A DNA stretch of 64,000 nt from Pantoea sp. At-9b (GTDB taxonomy: Bacteria > Pseudomonadota > Gammaproteobacteria > Enterobacterales > Enterobacteriaceae). How positions within the stretch are numbered: position 1 is the stretch's first letter; each line of letters opens with the position of its first letter. Position numbers and translations under genes: made by a program. The stretch covers positions 4,278,001-4,342,000 of the forward strand of contig NC_014837.1 in assembly GCF_000175935.2 (NCBI RefSeq). The letters are read 5' to 3'. Positions 1-11,825 of this stretch are shown piece by piece. The notes beneath the pieces were generated by a model that searched no databases, was not told the origin of the DNA, and saw nothing but the letters and a program-made list of their open reading frames with translations.

Positions 1-1
1 C

Positions 2-1096
2 CGACTTACCCCCTTTCTGGAAATTGATGCAGCCCGTCTGCAACGTAATCTCCAGCAGATGCAACAGAAGGCTGATGCAGCTGGCGTTGCGCTGCGCCCA
101 CATATCAAAACCCATAAAAGCGTCTGGATTGCTCAGCAGCAACGTGCGCTCGGCGCGCGCGGTGTTACGGTGTCCAAGCCGAGTGAAGGTGTCGCTTTTA
201 TTTTGGGCGGCGAACGTGACCTGTTACTGGCCTATCCGGTGGTGCTGGCCGCTACGCTGGCAGAATTACTCCAGGTTGCGACTGAAAACCATGCCCGCAT
301 TACCTGCATTGCAGACTCCCTGAGTGGGGTGGCCGCAATAGCCGCTGCCCACCAGCAGCAACCCACCGCAGAGCTGGCCGTGGCCATTAAGGTGGACGTC
401 GGTCTGCATCGGGTAGGGGTGAATCCTGACAGCAATGCGGCACTGGAACTGGCTGAGGCTATCAACACCGCCGGGCTGCCTTTTGCCGGATTGGTTTCGC
501 ATGCTGGCCATGCTTACGGTGCCGGCCATGCCGCCGCCATCTGCGAAGTTGCCCGACAGGAAATCGCACTTATGCGTGGCGTGCAGCAACGCCTGATCGC
601 GGCAGGATTTACCTCCTGCCCGATCTCTGTCGGCTCGACCCCCACGGCTCTGGCGGCACCGGTCGCGGAAGGTAGCGATGAAATCCGTCCCGGCAATTAC
701 GCGCTACTTGATCTGACAGCCTGGCGTTTAGGTTTATGCACACCAGACGCACTGGCTTTAAGCGTGGTCACCCGCGTGGTGGCGGTGAATCCGCATTACG
801 CCATTATCGATGCCGGCTCCAAAATGCTCAGCTCCGATAAAGGTCCGCACGGCACCAACGCCAGCGGTTTTGGTATTGCTGTAGATGAGCAGGGTAATCA
901 ATACGAGGTGGTGAAATTGTCCGAGGAGCACGGCTTCCTGCAATTTAGCCATCAGGCTCCCACTGTGGGGGCGCTACTGCGTATCTTCCCCAACCACAGT
1001 TGCGCGGTTGTGGCGCAATCCGATCGTTTTGTGTTGCGCCATACTGACGGTAGCGCTGAAGTGCTTAATATTGAAGGACGCGGCAAGTTCATCTGA
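2..1096 (+). CDS. PLP-dependent D-threonine aldolase / DSD1-like D-amino-acid lyase, 5'-truncated
   Basis: The reading frame is open from the window edge, so the true start lies just upstream. About 364 residues are visible and only a few N-terminal ones should be missing. The N-terminal part has the alanine-racemase-like TIM-barrel signature, with the PLP lysine in RPHIKTHKS. The C-terminal part has an NHSC motif, matching the His-x-Cys metal ligands of the D-threonine aldolase / eukaryotic-type D-serine dehydratase (DSD1) family. These enzymes cleave or dehydrate beta-hydroxy D-amino acids in the cytoplasm using PLP and a divalent metal. Substrate (D-threonine, D-serine or another) cannot be decided from sequence. 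No partner gene is visible. The next gene is 112 bp downstream and has its own strong ribosome-binding site. Confidence 0.85.
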   Translation, partial: RLTPFLEIDAARLQRNLQQMQQKADAAGVALRPHIKTHKSVWIAQQQRALGARGVTVSKPSEGVAFILGGERDLLLAYPVVLAATLAELLQVATENHARITCIADSLSGVAAIAAAHQQQPTAELAVAIKVDVGLHRVGVNPDSNAALELAEAINTAGLPFAGLVSHAGHAYGAGHAAAICEVARQEIALMRGVQQRLIAAGFTSCPISVGSTPTALAAPVAEGSDEIRPGNYALLDLTAWRLGLCTPDALALSVVTRVVAVNPHYAIIDAGSKMLSSDKGPHGTNASGFGIAVDEQGNQYEVVKLSEEHGFLQFSHQAPTVGALLRIFPNHSCAVVAQSDRFVLRHTDGSAEVLNIEGRGKFI

Positions 1097-1208
1097 CCGC
1101 GAGGCTTTTTCTGGAAACCTCATCTGCGCCACACTTCCGGCACCGGGCCGTTTCCAGCCCGGTAACCGCGTGCTTTAATGCCTCTTTATCCGCCCAACAG
1201 GAGGTCCC

Positions 1209-1604
1209 ATGCTGCCATCTCAGACAGTGACTCTGACCATTCCACGTAACTGGTTAGATTTATATGAAACCATCTGGAAACCCGAGTGTTTCGCAAAATG
1301 GGCGAGCGGGCTAAGTAGTAGCACGCTAACGCAGGAAGGGAATGTCTGGAAAGCCAAAGGACCCGAAGGCACGGTAAAGATCCGTTTCACGCCACATAAT
1401 CCATTCGGCGTAATGGATCACTGGATCGATACCGGTATCGGTAAGGAGATCTACATGCCGATGCGGGTGATTGCGAATGAGCAAGGTGCCGAGGTCGTGA
1501 TGGTCGTGTACCGTCAGCCACTGATGTCTGATGAGAAATTTGCACAAGATGTCGCATGGGTAAAACGTGATCTGGATAACCTTCTTCACCTTTTAACTCA
1601 TTAG
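1209..1604 (+). CDS. SRPBCC-fold (polyketide cyclase/START-like) hypothetical protein
   Basis: A 131-residue protein preceded by a textbook Shine-Dalgarno AGGAGGT 4 nt before the ATG. The pattern suggests the small ligand-binding SRPBCC fold: an N-terminal beta strand and helix (residues about 5-35), alternating strands ending near VVMVVYRQP, and a long C-terminal helix (KFAQDVAWVKRDLDNLLHLL). Members of this superfamily bind hydrophobic ligands. Nothing here fixes the ligand. It may be co-transcribed with the upstream PLP enzyme, but the 112-bp gap leaves this open. No signal peptide or membrane segment is seen. Confidence 0.6.
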   Translation: MLPSQTVTLTIPRNWLDLYETIWKPECFAKWASGLSSSTLTQEGNVWKAKGPEGTVKIRFTPHNPFGVMDHWIDTGIGKEIYMPMRVIANEQGAEVVMVVYRQPLMSDEKFAQDVAWVKRDLDNLLHLLTH

Positions 1605-1747
1605 AATCAATGAATTATACAAAAATTCTTACTCTGGTATTCTCTGGACGCAATCGGTACTGGCAAACAATTTTTCTTCAGCGCAGCCTTTAACTGTTTT
1701 GTAGCTTTTATGATTGTTCTTCATCTTAATCACCAGTTTGGCTAACG

Positions 1748-1779
1748 CTTCCTCTCCAGGAAAATTCCTGGTGAGGAAG
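1748..1779. repeat. Near-perfect 15-bp-arm inverted repeat
   Basis: Arms at 1748-1762 and 1765-1779 pair at 14 of 15 positions (CTTCCTCTCCAGGAA against its complement) around a 2-nt centre. There is no T-tract directly after it, so it is not a standard rho-independent terminator. A run of eight T residues lies about 35 nt further on. It lies 144 bp downstream of the SRPBCC gene and could be a 3' mRNA-protecting hairpin or a protein-binding palindrome. Confidence 0.55.
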
Positions 1780-2180
1780 TCACCTCTGCCGTCAGGCCCG
1801 CTGATTTTCTGATGTTTTTTTTATCTGCCCTGAACAACTGTATTCTCCCTTACCTGCATTAACGAAAAAGACTAATAAATTAATGACCCTTTTCATTATA
1901 TATTCAGTTGCACAGCCTGAAACCATTTATTCCTGAGTGTCATTTATAGGAGTTTTCTTATGGTGTTTATTCAAATAAAACACGGTATAACTCCCTTACA
2001 CACAGCAGCAATTAATAATAACAACCGCAATGTGCCAATATGGATCGCTCAACTTATCCTTTATTATCGGAAAAAGAATTCGTTGAGATCGCCAGACGGA
2101 TTCTGGCTGGAGAATATAATTATCAAAATGGATTTTATCGTGATCTGGCGGATTTTCTTCTGACAGGAGGAGATACCGCC

Positions 2181-2306
2181 ATGACACAAAAACAATTACA
2201 CACCAGGGGCGTCTTTTTAAACTCAGAACATCATTTGATTGAATGCATCATCACATGGCAATCACTGAAAGGTATTTCAGGGTTGCGCCAGGATTGGCTG
2301 CACTGA
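2181..2306 (+). CDS. Candidate 41-residue ORF with strong RBS, unknown
   Basis: The ATG is preceded by AGGAGGAG with an 8-nt spacer, one of the better ribosome-binding sites in the window. The same frame can be read further upstream from 2040 (88 codons), but that start has no visible Shine-Dalgarno. The product begins MTQKQLHTRG and matches no family I recognise. It ends 75 nt before the truncated flippase. It may be a remnant of a longer gene whose start signal has survived. Low confidence that it makes a functional protein. Confidence 0.3.
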   Translation: MTQKQLHTRGVFLNSEHHLIECIITWQSLKGISGLRQDWLH

Positions 2307-2381
2307 TGAAATCTGTGCTCTGGCCTTTTCGCCCGGGCGACCCTCAATTTGCACTGGTACATGTACCATAACGAGCAGAGT

Positions 2382-3029
2382 ATGACGATACGCGTAAGAA
2401 ATCTGACCGGCGCTACCAAGTGGTCAATATTGTCATCAATTAAAATCATTGGCATCGGTGTATTACAACTTTCACTTCTGGCACAGATATTACAGGCAAA
2501 CGAATTGAACTTACTGGCCGTTGCCATTATCTTTTTATTAGCTATAGACACATTAGCTGATCGGGGATTTGGCAACGCAGCGATTCGCAATCAGAATTTA
2601 AGCATAAGCGATCTCTCCGTACTCTACTGGGGAAACATGTTGCTTGGGTTATTAATATTCGCCGTCATGTTTATTGGCAGCGATCTTTTTAGCCGCATAA
2701 TGAATCAACCCGAACTGGCAATTATGCTGGAAATGATATCGGTGATTTTCATTATTATTCCACAAGGGCAACATTATCGCGCCATATTGCAGCGGGAAAA
2801 ACAATTCACCCGCATTGCGTTTACAGAAATCTTGTCAGTGCTGGTAGGACTGGGTGTGACCTTGTTCACCGTCTGGCTGACCCCCTCAGTACTCTGTGCT
2901 CTCTGGGGTTACCTGGCGATGGTCTCAATCCGTATGCTGGTCTACTGCTACTACGGCCGTTCATGGTTTCAACCTGAATACCGTTTTAGCCTGAAAAGCT
3001 TCGCCGGTGTGCGGGCAAGAAACGAATAA
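2382..3029 (+). pseudogene. Truncated Wzx/WzxC-type polysaccharide flippase
   Basis: The 215-residue frame resembles the N-terminal half of colanic-acid/amylovoran-type lipid-linked oligosaccharide flippases (MATE/PST superfamily). It shows ATKWSILSS near the N-terminus, then several membrane helices, the motif IPQGQHYRAILQRE and the segment YCYYGRSWFQPEYRFSL. Intact family members are about 490 residues. This one loses similarity after roughly residue 207 and stops within a few residues, leaving about 5-6 of 12-14 membrane segments. I chose the start at 2382, where the family N-terminus aligns, over the upstream ATG at 2349. No glycosyltransferase or wza/wzb/wzc gene is nearby, so it is most likely a non-functional remnant. 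Confidence 0.7.
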
Positions 3030-3078
3030 TAAAAACAAGTCTGTATGGTGGGCTCTGGGCATCTGAGAGGATGCGTTC

Positions 3079-3110
3079 GCGTGCTGCTGGTCAGCACGCT
3101 TTTTTCTTTT
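3079..3110 (+). terminator. Rho-independent terminator after flippase remnant
   Basis: GCGTGCTG (3079-3086) pairs perfectly with CAGCACGC (3092-3099) around a 5-nt loop and is followed by TTTTTTCTTTT. It lies about 50 nt after the truncated flippase stop and insulates yicG. Confidence 0.8.
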
Positions 3111-3354
3111 TAACCCCCGTAACCATGGCTGAAGGGGCCACACAGGTTTCGGCCGATTCATGCGTAACAAACTCCGCATTCGCATCATATTTTATAATGC
3201 GACCAGGAATTATCTCATCAAAAACCCCGGTAAAATGGGCCTGCTCAGGCTATTATTATTAAAACAGCTAATCCGATGATGCTATTTTAGAAAATCTCAG
3301 TGGTCTACACTTTGGGAAATCTTTAGCCTTGCCGCCAATCATCTGGAGTGCTCT
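3111..3354. other. yicG upstream region
   Basis: No gene-like frame. A TATAAT hexamer at 3193-3198 could be a -10 element, but no good -35 is seen at the right distance. Nothing else recognisable. Confidence 0.3.
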
Positions 3355-5673
<2,319 letters not shown>

Positions 5674-5764
5674 TTATTGGAGAACATCCGGCAGCCTGAT
5701 AACAGCAGCGCAAAGGTAATCTGGAGGTTAGGTTCCCGCGTTTTTTCACCGCTTGCAGCGCTGA

Positions 5765-6517
<753 letters not shown>

Positions 6518-6571
6518 ATTCACTTTCAGTATTATGCCCAGTCATTTCTTCATCTGTGGAGTAGCACACCT

Positions 6572-6847
6572 ATGGCACGCGTAACCGTTCAGGACGCAGT
6601 AGAAAAAATTGGTAACCGTTTTGACCTGGTGTTGGTCGCTGCACGTCGTGCACGTCAGATGCAGGTAGGCGGTAAAGATCCGCTGGTTCCGGAAGAAAAC
6701 GATAAAGCCACCGTTATTGCGCTGCGCGAAATCGAAGAAGGTCTGATCACTAACCAGATTCTGGATGTGCGTGATCGTCAGGAACAGCAAGAGCAGGAAG
6801 CCGCTGAATTACAAGCCGTTACCGCTATCGCTGAAGGTCGTCGTTAA
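6572..6847 (+). CDS. rpoZ: RNA polymerase omega subunit
   Basis: 91 residues, the exact size of E. coli omega. It starts [20 protein letters not shown] and ends with an acidic/glutamine-rich tail and EGRR. Omega clamps the beta' C-terminus, helps assemble RNA polymerase and forms ppGpp site 1 with beta'. It lies 54 bp after gmk and 20 bp before spoT. Confidence 0.98.
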   Translation: MARVTVQDAVEKIGNRFDLVLVAARRARQMQVGGKDPLVPEENDKATVIALREIEEGLITNQILDVRDRQEQQEQEAAELQAVTAIAEGRR

Positions 6848-6867
6848 CAGCACCCTGCAGGTCAACC

Positions 6868-8976
6868 TTGTATCTGTTTGAAAGCCTCAATCAACTGATT
6901 GAAAAATACTTGCCTGAGGAGCAAATCAAGCGCCTCAAGCAAGCTTATCTTGTTGCGCGTGATGCCCACGAGGGACAAACACGCTCCAGCGGTGAGCCTT
7001 ACATCACCCATCCTGTTGCCGTTGCCTGCATTCTGGCCGAGATGAAACTCGACCACGAAACGCTGATGGCGGCGCTGCTGCATGATGTTATCGAAGATAC
7101 CCCCGCCACTTACCAGGATATGGAACAACTGTTTGGCAAAAGCGTTGCCGAACTGGTGGAAGGGGTGTCGAAACTCGATAAGCTGAAGTTTCGTGATAAG
7201 AAAGAAGCGCAGGCTGAAAACTTCCGCAAAATGATCATGGCAATGGTGCAGGACATCCGCGTCATTCTGATCAAATTGGCTGACCGCACCCACAACATGC
7301 GCACGCTTGGCTCGCTGCGACCGGATAAACGCCGTCGTATCGCACGAGAAACCCTCGAAATTTATAGCCCGCTGGCTCACCGTCTCGGTATTCATCACCT
7401 GAAAACCGAGCTGGAAGAACTGGGCTTTGAAGCGTTGTACCCGAACCGCTATCGGGTCATCAAAGAGGTGGTCAAAGCGGCGCGCGGTAATCGTAAAGAG
7501 ATGATCCAGAAGATTCTTTCTGAGATTGATGGCCGTCTACAAGAGGCCGGAATTCCCTGTCGCGTCAGCGGCCGTGAGAAGCATCTCTATTCGATCTACC
7601 GCAAAATGCATCTGAAAGAGCAGCGATTTCACTCGATAATGGATATTTACGCCTTTCGCGTCATCGTGAAAGATTTAGATACCTGCTATCGCGTGCTCGG
7701 ACAGATGCACAGTCTGTACAAACCGCGTCCCGGACGTGTCAAAGATTACATCGCTATCCCCAAGGCTAACGGCTATCAATCTCTGCATACCTCCATGATT
7801 GGCCCGCACGGCGTGCCGGTTGAGGTGCAAATCCGTACTGAAGATATGGATCAGATGGCGGAAATGGGGGTGGCAGCACACTGGGCCTATAAACAGGCCG
7901 GTGAAAGCGGCACCACCGCGCAAGTACGCGCGCAGCGCTGGCTGCAAAGCTTGCTGGAGTTGCAACAAAGCGCGGGAAGCTCCTTTGAATTTATCGAAAG
8001 CGTGAAATCGGATCTCTTCCCGGACGAGATTTATGTGTTCACGCCGGAAGGCCGCATTGTTGAACTGCCTGCTGGCGCAACACCTGTTGACTTCGCCTAT
8101 GCGGTCCACACCGATATCGGCCATGCCTGTGTCGGTGCGCGCGTTGACCGCCAGCCTTATCCCCTATCGCAGTCGCTCACCAGCGGCCAAACGATTGAAA
8201 TCATTACCGCGCCAGGTGCACGACCAAACGCCGCCTGGCTCAACTTCGTCGTGAGTTCCAAAGCACGCGCTAAAATTCGCCAGTTGCTGAAAAACCTCAA
8301 ACGCGAGGATTCCGTTAACCTGGGCCGTCGCCTGCTGAGCCACGCGTTGGGTGGCAGCCGTAAACTGGCCGAGATTCCGACGGAAAGCGTCCAGCGCGAA
8401 CTGGAACGCATGAAGCTGGCCAGCCTGGATGACTTGTTGGCAGAAATTGGACTTGGCAACGCGATGAGCGTGGTGGTGGCGAAAAACCTGCTGCAATCCG
8501 ACAACTCAGCACCGCTTGTTAGCAATAAACGCAACAAGCTGCCGATTAAAGGTGCTGATGGCGTCCTGATTACCTTTGCCAAATGCTGCCGTCCGATTCC
8601 CGGCGATCCGATCGTCGCACACGTCAGCCCGGGTAAAGGCCTGGTGGTGCACCATGAGTCCTGCCGCAATATTCGTGGCTACCAGAAAGAACCCGAAAAG
8701 TTCATGCCGGTAGAGTGGGATAAAGTGACCGATCAGGAATTTGTCGCCGAAATTAAGGTCGACATGTTCAACCATCAGGGCGCACTGGCTAACCTGACAG
8801 CGGCGATTAACACGGCTGGTTCAAACATTCAAAGCCTCAATACCGAAGAACGAGACGGTCGCGTGTATAGCGCCTTTATCCGCCTGACCGCGCACGATCG
8901 CGTCCATCTGGCTAACATTATGCGTAAAATTCGCGTAATGCCGGATGTGATTAAAGTTCACCGAAATCGTAATTAG
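6868..8976 (+). CDS. spoT: SpoT, bifunctional (p)ppGpp hydrolase/synthetase
   Basis: 702 residues, same length as E. coli SpoT. Domain order: HD hydrolase (HD pair in LLHDVIEDT, residues about 70-75), RelA/SpoT synthetase (IPKANGYQSLHTS and nearby), TGS (EIYVFTPEGRIVELPAGAT, about 390), zinc-finger/RIS region (FAKCCRPIPGDPI, about 570) and C-terminal ACT (HQGALANLTAAIN). It degrades and weakly makes ppGpp in response to carbon, iron and fatty-acid starvation. The start is TTG, as in E. coli, fixed by the conserved YLFESLNQLI. It is 20 bp after rpoZ and likely co-transcribed. Confidence 0.98.
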   Translation: MYLFESLNQLIEKYLPEEQIKRLKQAYLVARDAHEGQTRSSGEPYITHPVAVACILAEMKLDHETLMAALLHDVIEDTPATYQDMEQLFGKSVAELVEGVSKLDKLKFRDKKEAQAENFRKMIMAMVQDIRVILIKLADRTHNMRTLGSLRPDKRRRIARETLEIYSPLAHRLGIHHLKTELEELGFEALYPNRYRVIKEVVKAARGNRKEMIQKILSEIDGRLQEAGIPCRVSGREKHLYSIYRKMHLKEQRFHSIMDIYAFRVIVKDLDTCYRVLGQMHSLYKPRPGRVKDYIAIPKANGYQSLHTSMIGPHGVPVEVQIRTEDMDQMAEMGVAAHWAYKQAGESGTTAQVRAQRWLQSLLELQQSAGSSFEFIESVKSDLFPDEIYVFTPEGRIVELPAGATPVDFAYAVHTDIGHACVGARVDRQPYPLSQSLTSGQTIEIITAPGARPNAAWLNFVVSSKARAKIRQLLKNLKREDSVNLGRRLLSHALGGSRKLAEIPTESVQRELERMKLASLDDLLAEIGLGNAMSVVVAKNLLQSDNSAPLVSNKRNKLPIKGADGVLITFAKCCRPIPGDPIVAHVSPGKGLVVHHESCRNIRGYQKEPEKFMPVEWDKVTDQEFVAEIKVDMFNHQGALANLTAAINTAGSNIQSLNTEERDGRVYSAFIRLTAHDRVHLANIMRKIRVMPDVIKVHRNRN

Positions 8977-8979
8977 TGC

Positions 8980-9675
8980 ATGAACGATCAACGTTTTGCT
9001 CGTATCCGCGAGATGCTGGCCCTGCGCCAGCACGATCTCACCGTCTGCATGGAACAGGTGCATAAGCCGCACAATGTATCGGCCGTGATCCGCACGGCTG
9101 ATGCTGTGGGTATTCATGAAGTCCATGCGGTCTGGCCCAGCGTGCGTATGCGCACCATGGTCTCGGCCTCCGCAGGCAGCAACAGCTGGGTGAAGGTCAA
9201 AACTCACCGCAATATTACTGACGCAGTATCCCATCTGAAGACCCAGGGTATGCAGGTGCTGGCCACTAACCTGTCGGCCAAAGCAGTGGATTTTCGCGAG
9301 ATCGATTACACACGCCCGACCTGTATTCTGATGGGGCAGGAAAAAACCGGTATCACCGCTGAAGCCCTGGCTCTGGCGGATCAGGACATCATTATCCCGA
9401 TGGTCGGTATGGTGCAGTCACTTAACGTCTCGGTGGCTTCTGCGTTGATCCTGTATGAAGCACAACGCCAGCGACAAAATGCCGGTATGTACCAGCGTAC
9501 CTACAGTTTACTGGATGAAGAAGAACAGCAACGTCTGTTGTTCGAAGGGGGTTACCCGGTGCTGGCTCGTGTAGCGAAGCAAAAAGGGCTGCCCTATCCG
9601 CACATCAACGATCTCGGTGAAGTGGAAGCCGATGCCGCATGGTGGGCAACCATGCAAGCGACGGGCAAAAAATGA
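8980..9675 (+). CDS. trmH: tRNA (Gm18) 2'-O-methyltransferase
   Basis: 231 residues (E. coli TrmH 229). A SPOUT-fold enzyme that methylates the ribose of G18 in the tRNA D-loop using S-adenosylmethionine. Family motifs seen are NVSAVIRTADAVG (motif 1), ILMGQEKTGI (motif 2) and QSLNVSVASALIL (motif 3, trefoil knot). It starts 3 nt after the spoT stop, and its TGA overlaps the recG start (ATGA), indicating translational coupling in one operon. Confidence 0.97.
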   Translation: MNDQRFARIREMLALRQHDLTVCMEQVHKPHNVSAVIRTADAVGIHEVHAVWPSVRMRTMVSASAGSNSWVKVKTHRNITDAVSHLKTQGMQVLATNLSAKAVDFREIDYTRPTCILMGQEKTGITAEALALADQDIIIPMVGMVQSLNVSVASALILYEAQRQRQNAGMYQRTYSLLDEEEQQRLLFEGGYPVLARVAKQKGLPYPHINDLGEVEADAAWWATMQATGKK

Positions 9676-11750
9676 AAGGCCGTCTGCTGGATGCCATCCC
9701 GCTCAGTACCCTGACCGGCGTCGGCGCCAGCCAGGCGGCGAAACTGGCTAAGATTGGCCTGTACACCATCCAGGATCTGCTGCTGCACCTGCCGTTACGC
9801 TACGAAGACCGCACCCAACTCTATCGCATTAATGACCTGCTGCCGGGTATCTGGGCCACGGTGGAAGGTGAAGTATTAAGTAGTGAAATCACCTTTGGCC
9901 GCCGCCGTATGCTGGTATGCCAAATCAGCGATGGCTCGGGTGTGCTGACCATGCGCTTCTTCAACTTCAATGCTGGGATGAAAAACAGCCTGGCGACAGG
10001 CCGCCGCGTCACCGCATACGGTGAAATCAAACGCGGCCAGCGTGGCGCGGAAATTATTCATCCGGAATATCGCATCCAGGGCGAGCACAGCAACGTTGAG
10101 TTGCAGGAAACCCTGACGCCGGTGTATCCCACCACCGAAGGCATTCGCCAGGCAACGCTGCGTAACCTGACCGATCAGGCGCTGACGTTGCTGGAAACCT
10201 GCGCCATTGCTGAGCTGTTGCCGCCGGAACTGAGTGGCGGGTTGATCAGCCTGCCAGATGCCTTGCGCACCCTGCATCGTCCTCCCCCGGATTTACGCCT
10301 GAGTGAACTGGAAACCGGACGCCATCCGGCGCAGCGCCGTCTGATTATGGAGGAGCTGCTGGCACATAACCTCAGCATGCTGGCCGTGCGCGCGGGCGCA
10401 CAGCGTCATCACGCGTTGCCGATGCCTGCCAATCATCAGCTGGTCGATCAATTGCTGGCCGCCCTGCCGTTCTCCCCCACCGGTGCGCAGCAACGGGTGG
10501 TCGCGGAAATTGAGCGCGACCTGGCACATGATTTCCCGATGATGCGTCTGGTACAGGGCGATGTGGGATCGGGCAAAACGCTGGTCGCCGCCATGGCGGC
10601 GCTGAATGTGATTGCTTATGGCAAGCAGGTGGCGCTGATGGCACCCACCGAATTACTCGCCGAACAGCACGCTAATAACTTCCGCCAGTGGTTTGCGCCA
10701 CTCGGCATTGAAGTGGGCTGGCTGGCGGGTAAACAGAAAGGCAAGGCGCGTCAGGCGCAGCAGGAAGCCATTGCCAGCGGTCAGGTGGCAATGGTGGTCG
10801 GCACCCATGCGCTGTTCCAGGAGCAGGTACAATTTAACGGCATGGCGCTGGTGATTATCGATGAACAGCACCGTTTTGGCGTCCACCAGCGACTGGCGCT
10901 GTGGGAAAAGGGCGAAGAGCAGGGTTTTCATCCGCATCAGTTGATCATGACCGCCACGCCGATTCCACGCACCCTGGCGATGACCGCCTACGCGGATCTC
11001 GATACCTCAACCATTGACGAGCTACCGCCAGGCCGTACCCCAGTGACCACCGTCGCCATTCCCGACAGTCGCCGCAGCGATATCATCACGCGCGTGCAGA
11101 GCGCCTGTCATGAAGGACGCCAGGCATATTGGGTCTGTACGCTGATCGAAGAATCCGAACTGCTGGAGGCACAGGCAGCCGAAGCCACCTGGCAGGAGCT
11201 GAAGGTGGCACTACCGGATCTTCAGGTTGGGCTGGTGCATGGCCGCATGAAACCGGCTGAGAAGCAGGCGGTGATGCAGGCGTTCAAGGCCAATGAAATC
11301 CAACTGCTGGTCGCCACCACGGTGATCGAAGTCGGGGTGGATGTGCCGAATGCCAGCCTGATGATTATCGAAAACCCGGAACGTCTCGGACTTGCGCAGC
11401 TGCATCAGTTGCGTGGGCGCGTGGGGCGCGGCGCGATCGCCTCGCATTGCGTGTTGCTGTACAAAGCACCGCTGAGCAAAACGGCGCAAAAACGCTTACA
11501 GGTGCTACGTGACAGCAACGATGGCTTTGTTATCGCCCAGCATGATTTGGAAATTCGTGGTCCCGGTGAGTTGCTTGGCACCCGCCAGACCGGCAACGCG
11601 GAGTTCAAAGTCGCCGATTTGCTGCGCGACCAGGCCATGATCCCGGAAGTTCAGCGCGTAGCGCGCCATATCCACCAGCACTATCCGCAGCAGGCGGTGG
11701 CGTTGATTGAGCGCTGGTTACCGGAAACCGAACGCTACAGTAACGCGTAG
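9672..11750 (+). CDS. recG: ATP-dependent DNA helicase RecG
   Basis: 692 residues (E. coli 693). RecG reverses stalled forks and branch-migrates Holliday junctions and R-loops. The N-terminal wedge/OB domain is followed by SF2 helicase motifs: GDVGSGKT (Walker A), the DEQH box in VIIDEQHRFG, MTATPIPRTLA, and QLRGRVGRG (motif VI). The start at 9672 overlaps the trmH stop by 4 bp. A longer frame to 9639 lies wholly inside trmH and is not needed. The stop codon TAG falls inside the left arm of the palindromic repeat at 11746-11819. Confidence 0.97.
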   Translation: MKGRLLDAIPLSTLTGVGASQAAKLAKIGLYTIQDLLLHLPLRYEDRTQLYRINDLLPGIWATVEGEVLSSEITFGRRRMLVCQISDGSGVLTMRFFNFNAGMKNSLATGRRVTAYGEIKRGQRGAEIIHPEYRIQGEHSNVELQETLTPVYPTTEGIRQATLRNLTDQALTLLETCAIAELLPPELSGGLISLPDALRTLHRPPPDLRLSELETGRHPAQRRLIMEELLAHNLSMLAVRAGAQRHHALPMPANHQLVDQLLAALPFSPTGAQQRVVAEIERDLAHDFPMMRLVQGDVGSGKTLVAAMAALNVIAYGKQVALMAPTELLAEQHANNFRQWFAPLGIEVGWLAGKQKGKARQAQQEAIASGQVAMVVGTHALFQEQVQFNGMALVIIDEQHRFGVHQRLALWEKGEEQGFHPHQLIMTATPIPRTLAMTAYADLDTSTIDELPPGRTPVTTVAIPDSRRSDIITRVQSACHEGRQAYWVCTLIEESELLEAQAAEATWQELKVALPDLQVGLVHGRMKPAEKQAVMQAFKANEIQLLVATTVIEVGVDVPNASLMIIENPERLGLAQLHQLRGRVGRGAIASHCVLLYKAPLSKTAQKRLQVLRDSNDGFVIAQHDLEIRGPGELLGTRQTGNAEFKVADLLRDQAMIPEVQRVARHIHQHYPQQAVALIERWLPETERYSNA

Positions 11751-11819
11751 CGGCGCGATTTATCGCGCAATTTCGTGCGCGTTGCCGGAAAACGCCGCGC
11801 GATAAATCGCGCCGCTACG
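11746..11819. repeat. Dispersed inverted repeat, copy 1 (23-bp arms)
   Basis: Arms 11746-11768 and 11797-11819 are exact reverse complements (begin CGTAGCGGCGCGATTTATCG) around a 28-nt centre. The same 23-bp arms occur at 16612-16634 and 16658-16680. Size, palindromy and intergenic placement are those of a REP/BIME-like element. It contains the recG stop codon and may act as a 3' mRNA stabiliser or transcription attenuator between recG and the convergent marR-type gene. Confidence 0.9.
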
Positions 11820-11825
11820 AATGGG

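Larger units (their letters stand above)
1605..2381. other. AT-rich, probably decayed intergenic stretch
   Basis: This 777-bp gap is visibly richer in A/T than the flanking core genes and contains no convincing full-length gene. It holds a strong hairpin (1748-1779), several short ORFs without family resemblance, and one 41-codon ORF with an excellent Shine-Dalgarno (2181-2306). Together with the truncated flippase that follows, it looks like the eroded edge of a surface-polysaccharide locus. That interpretation is inference. Confidence 0.5.

Noticed and set aside
3071..3262. 63-codon plus-strand ORF after the flippase remnant
   Set aside because: It begins within the terminator stem and has no Shine-Dalgarno or family similarity.
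9639..9671. Longer recG start
   Set aside because: It lies inside trmH, has no Shine-Dalgarno, and adds residues absent from RecG proteins. The ATGA overlap start is better.
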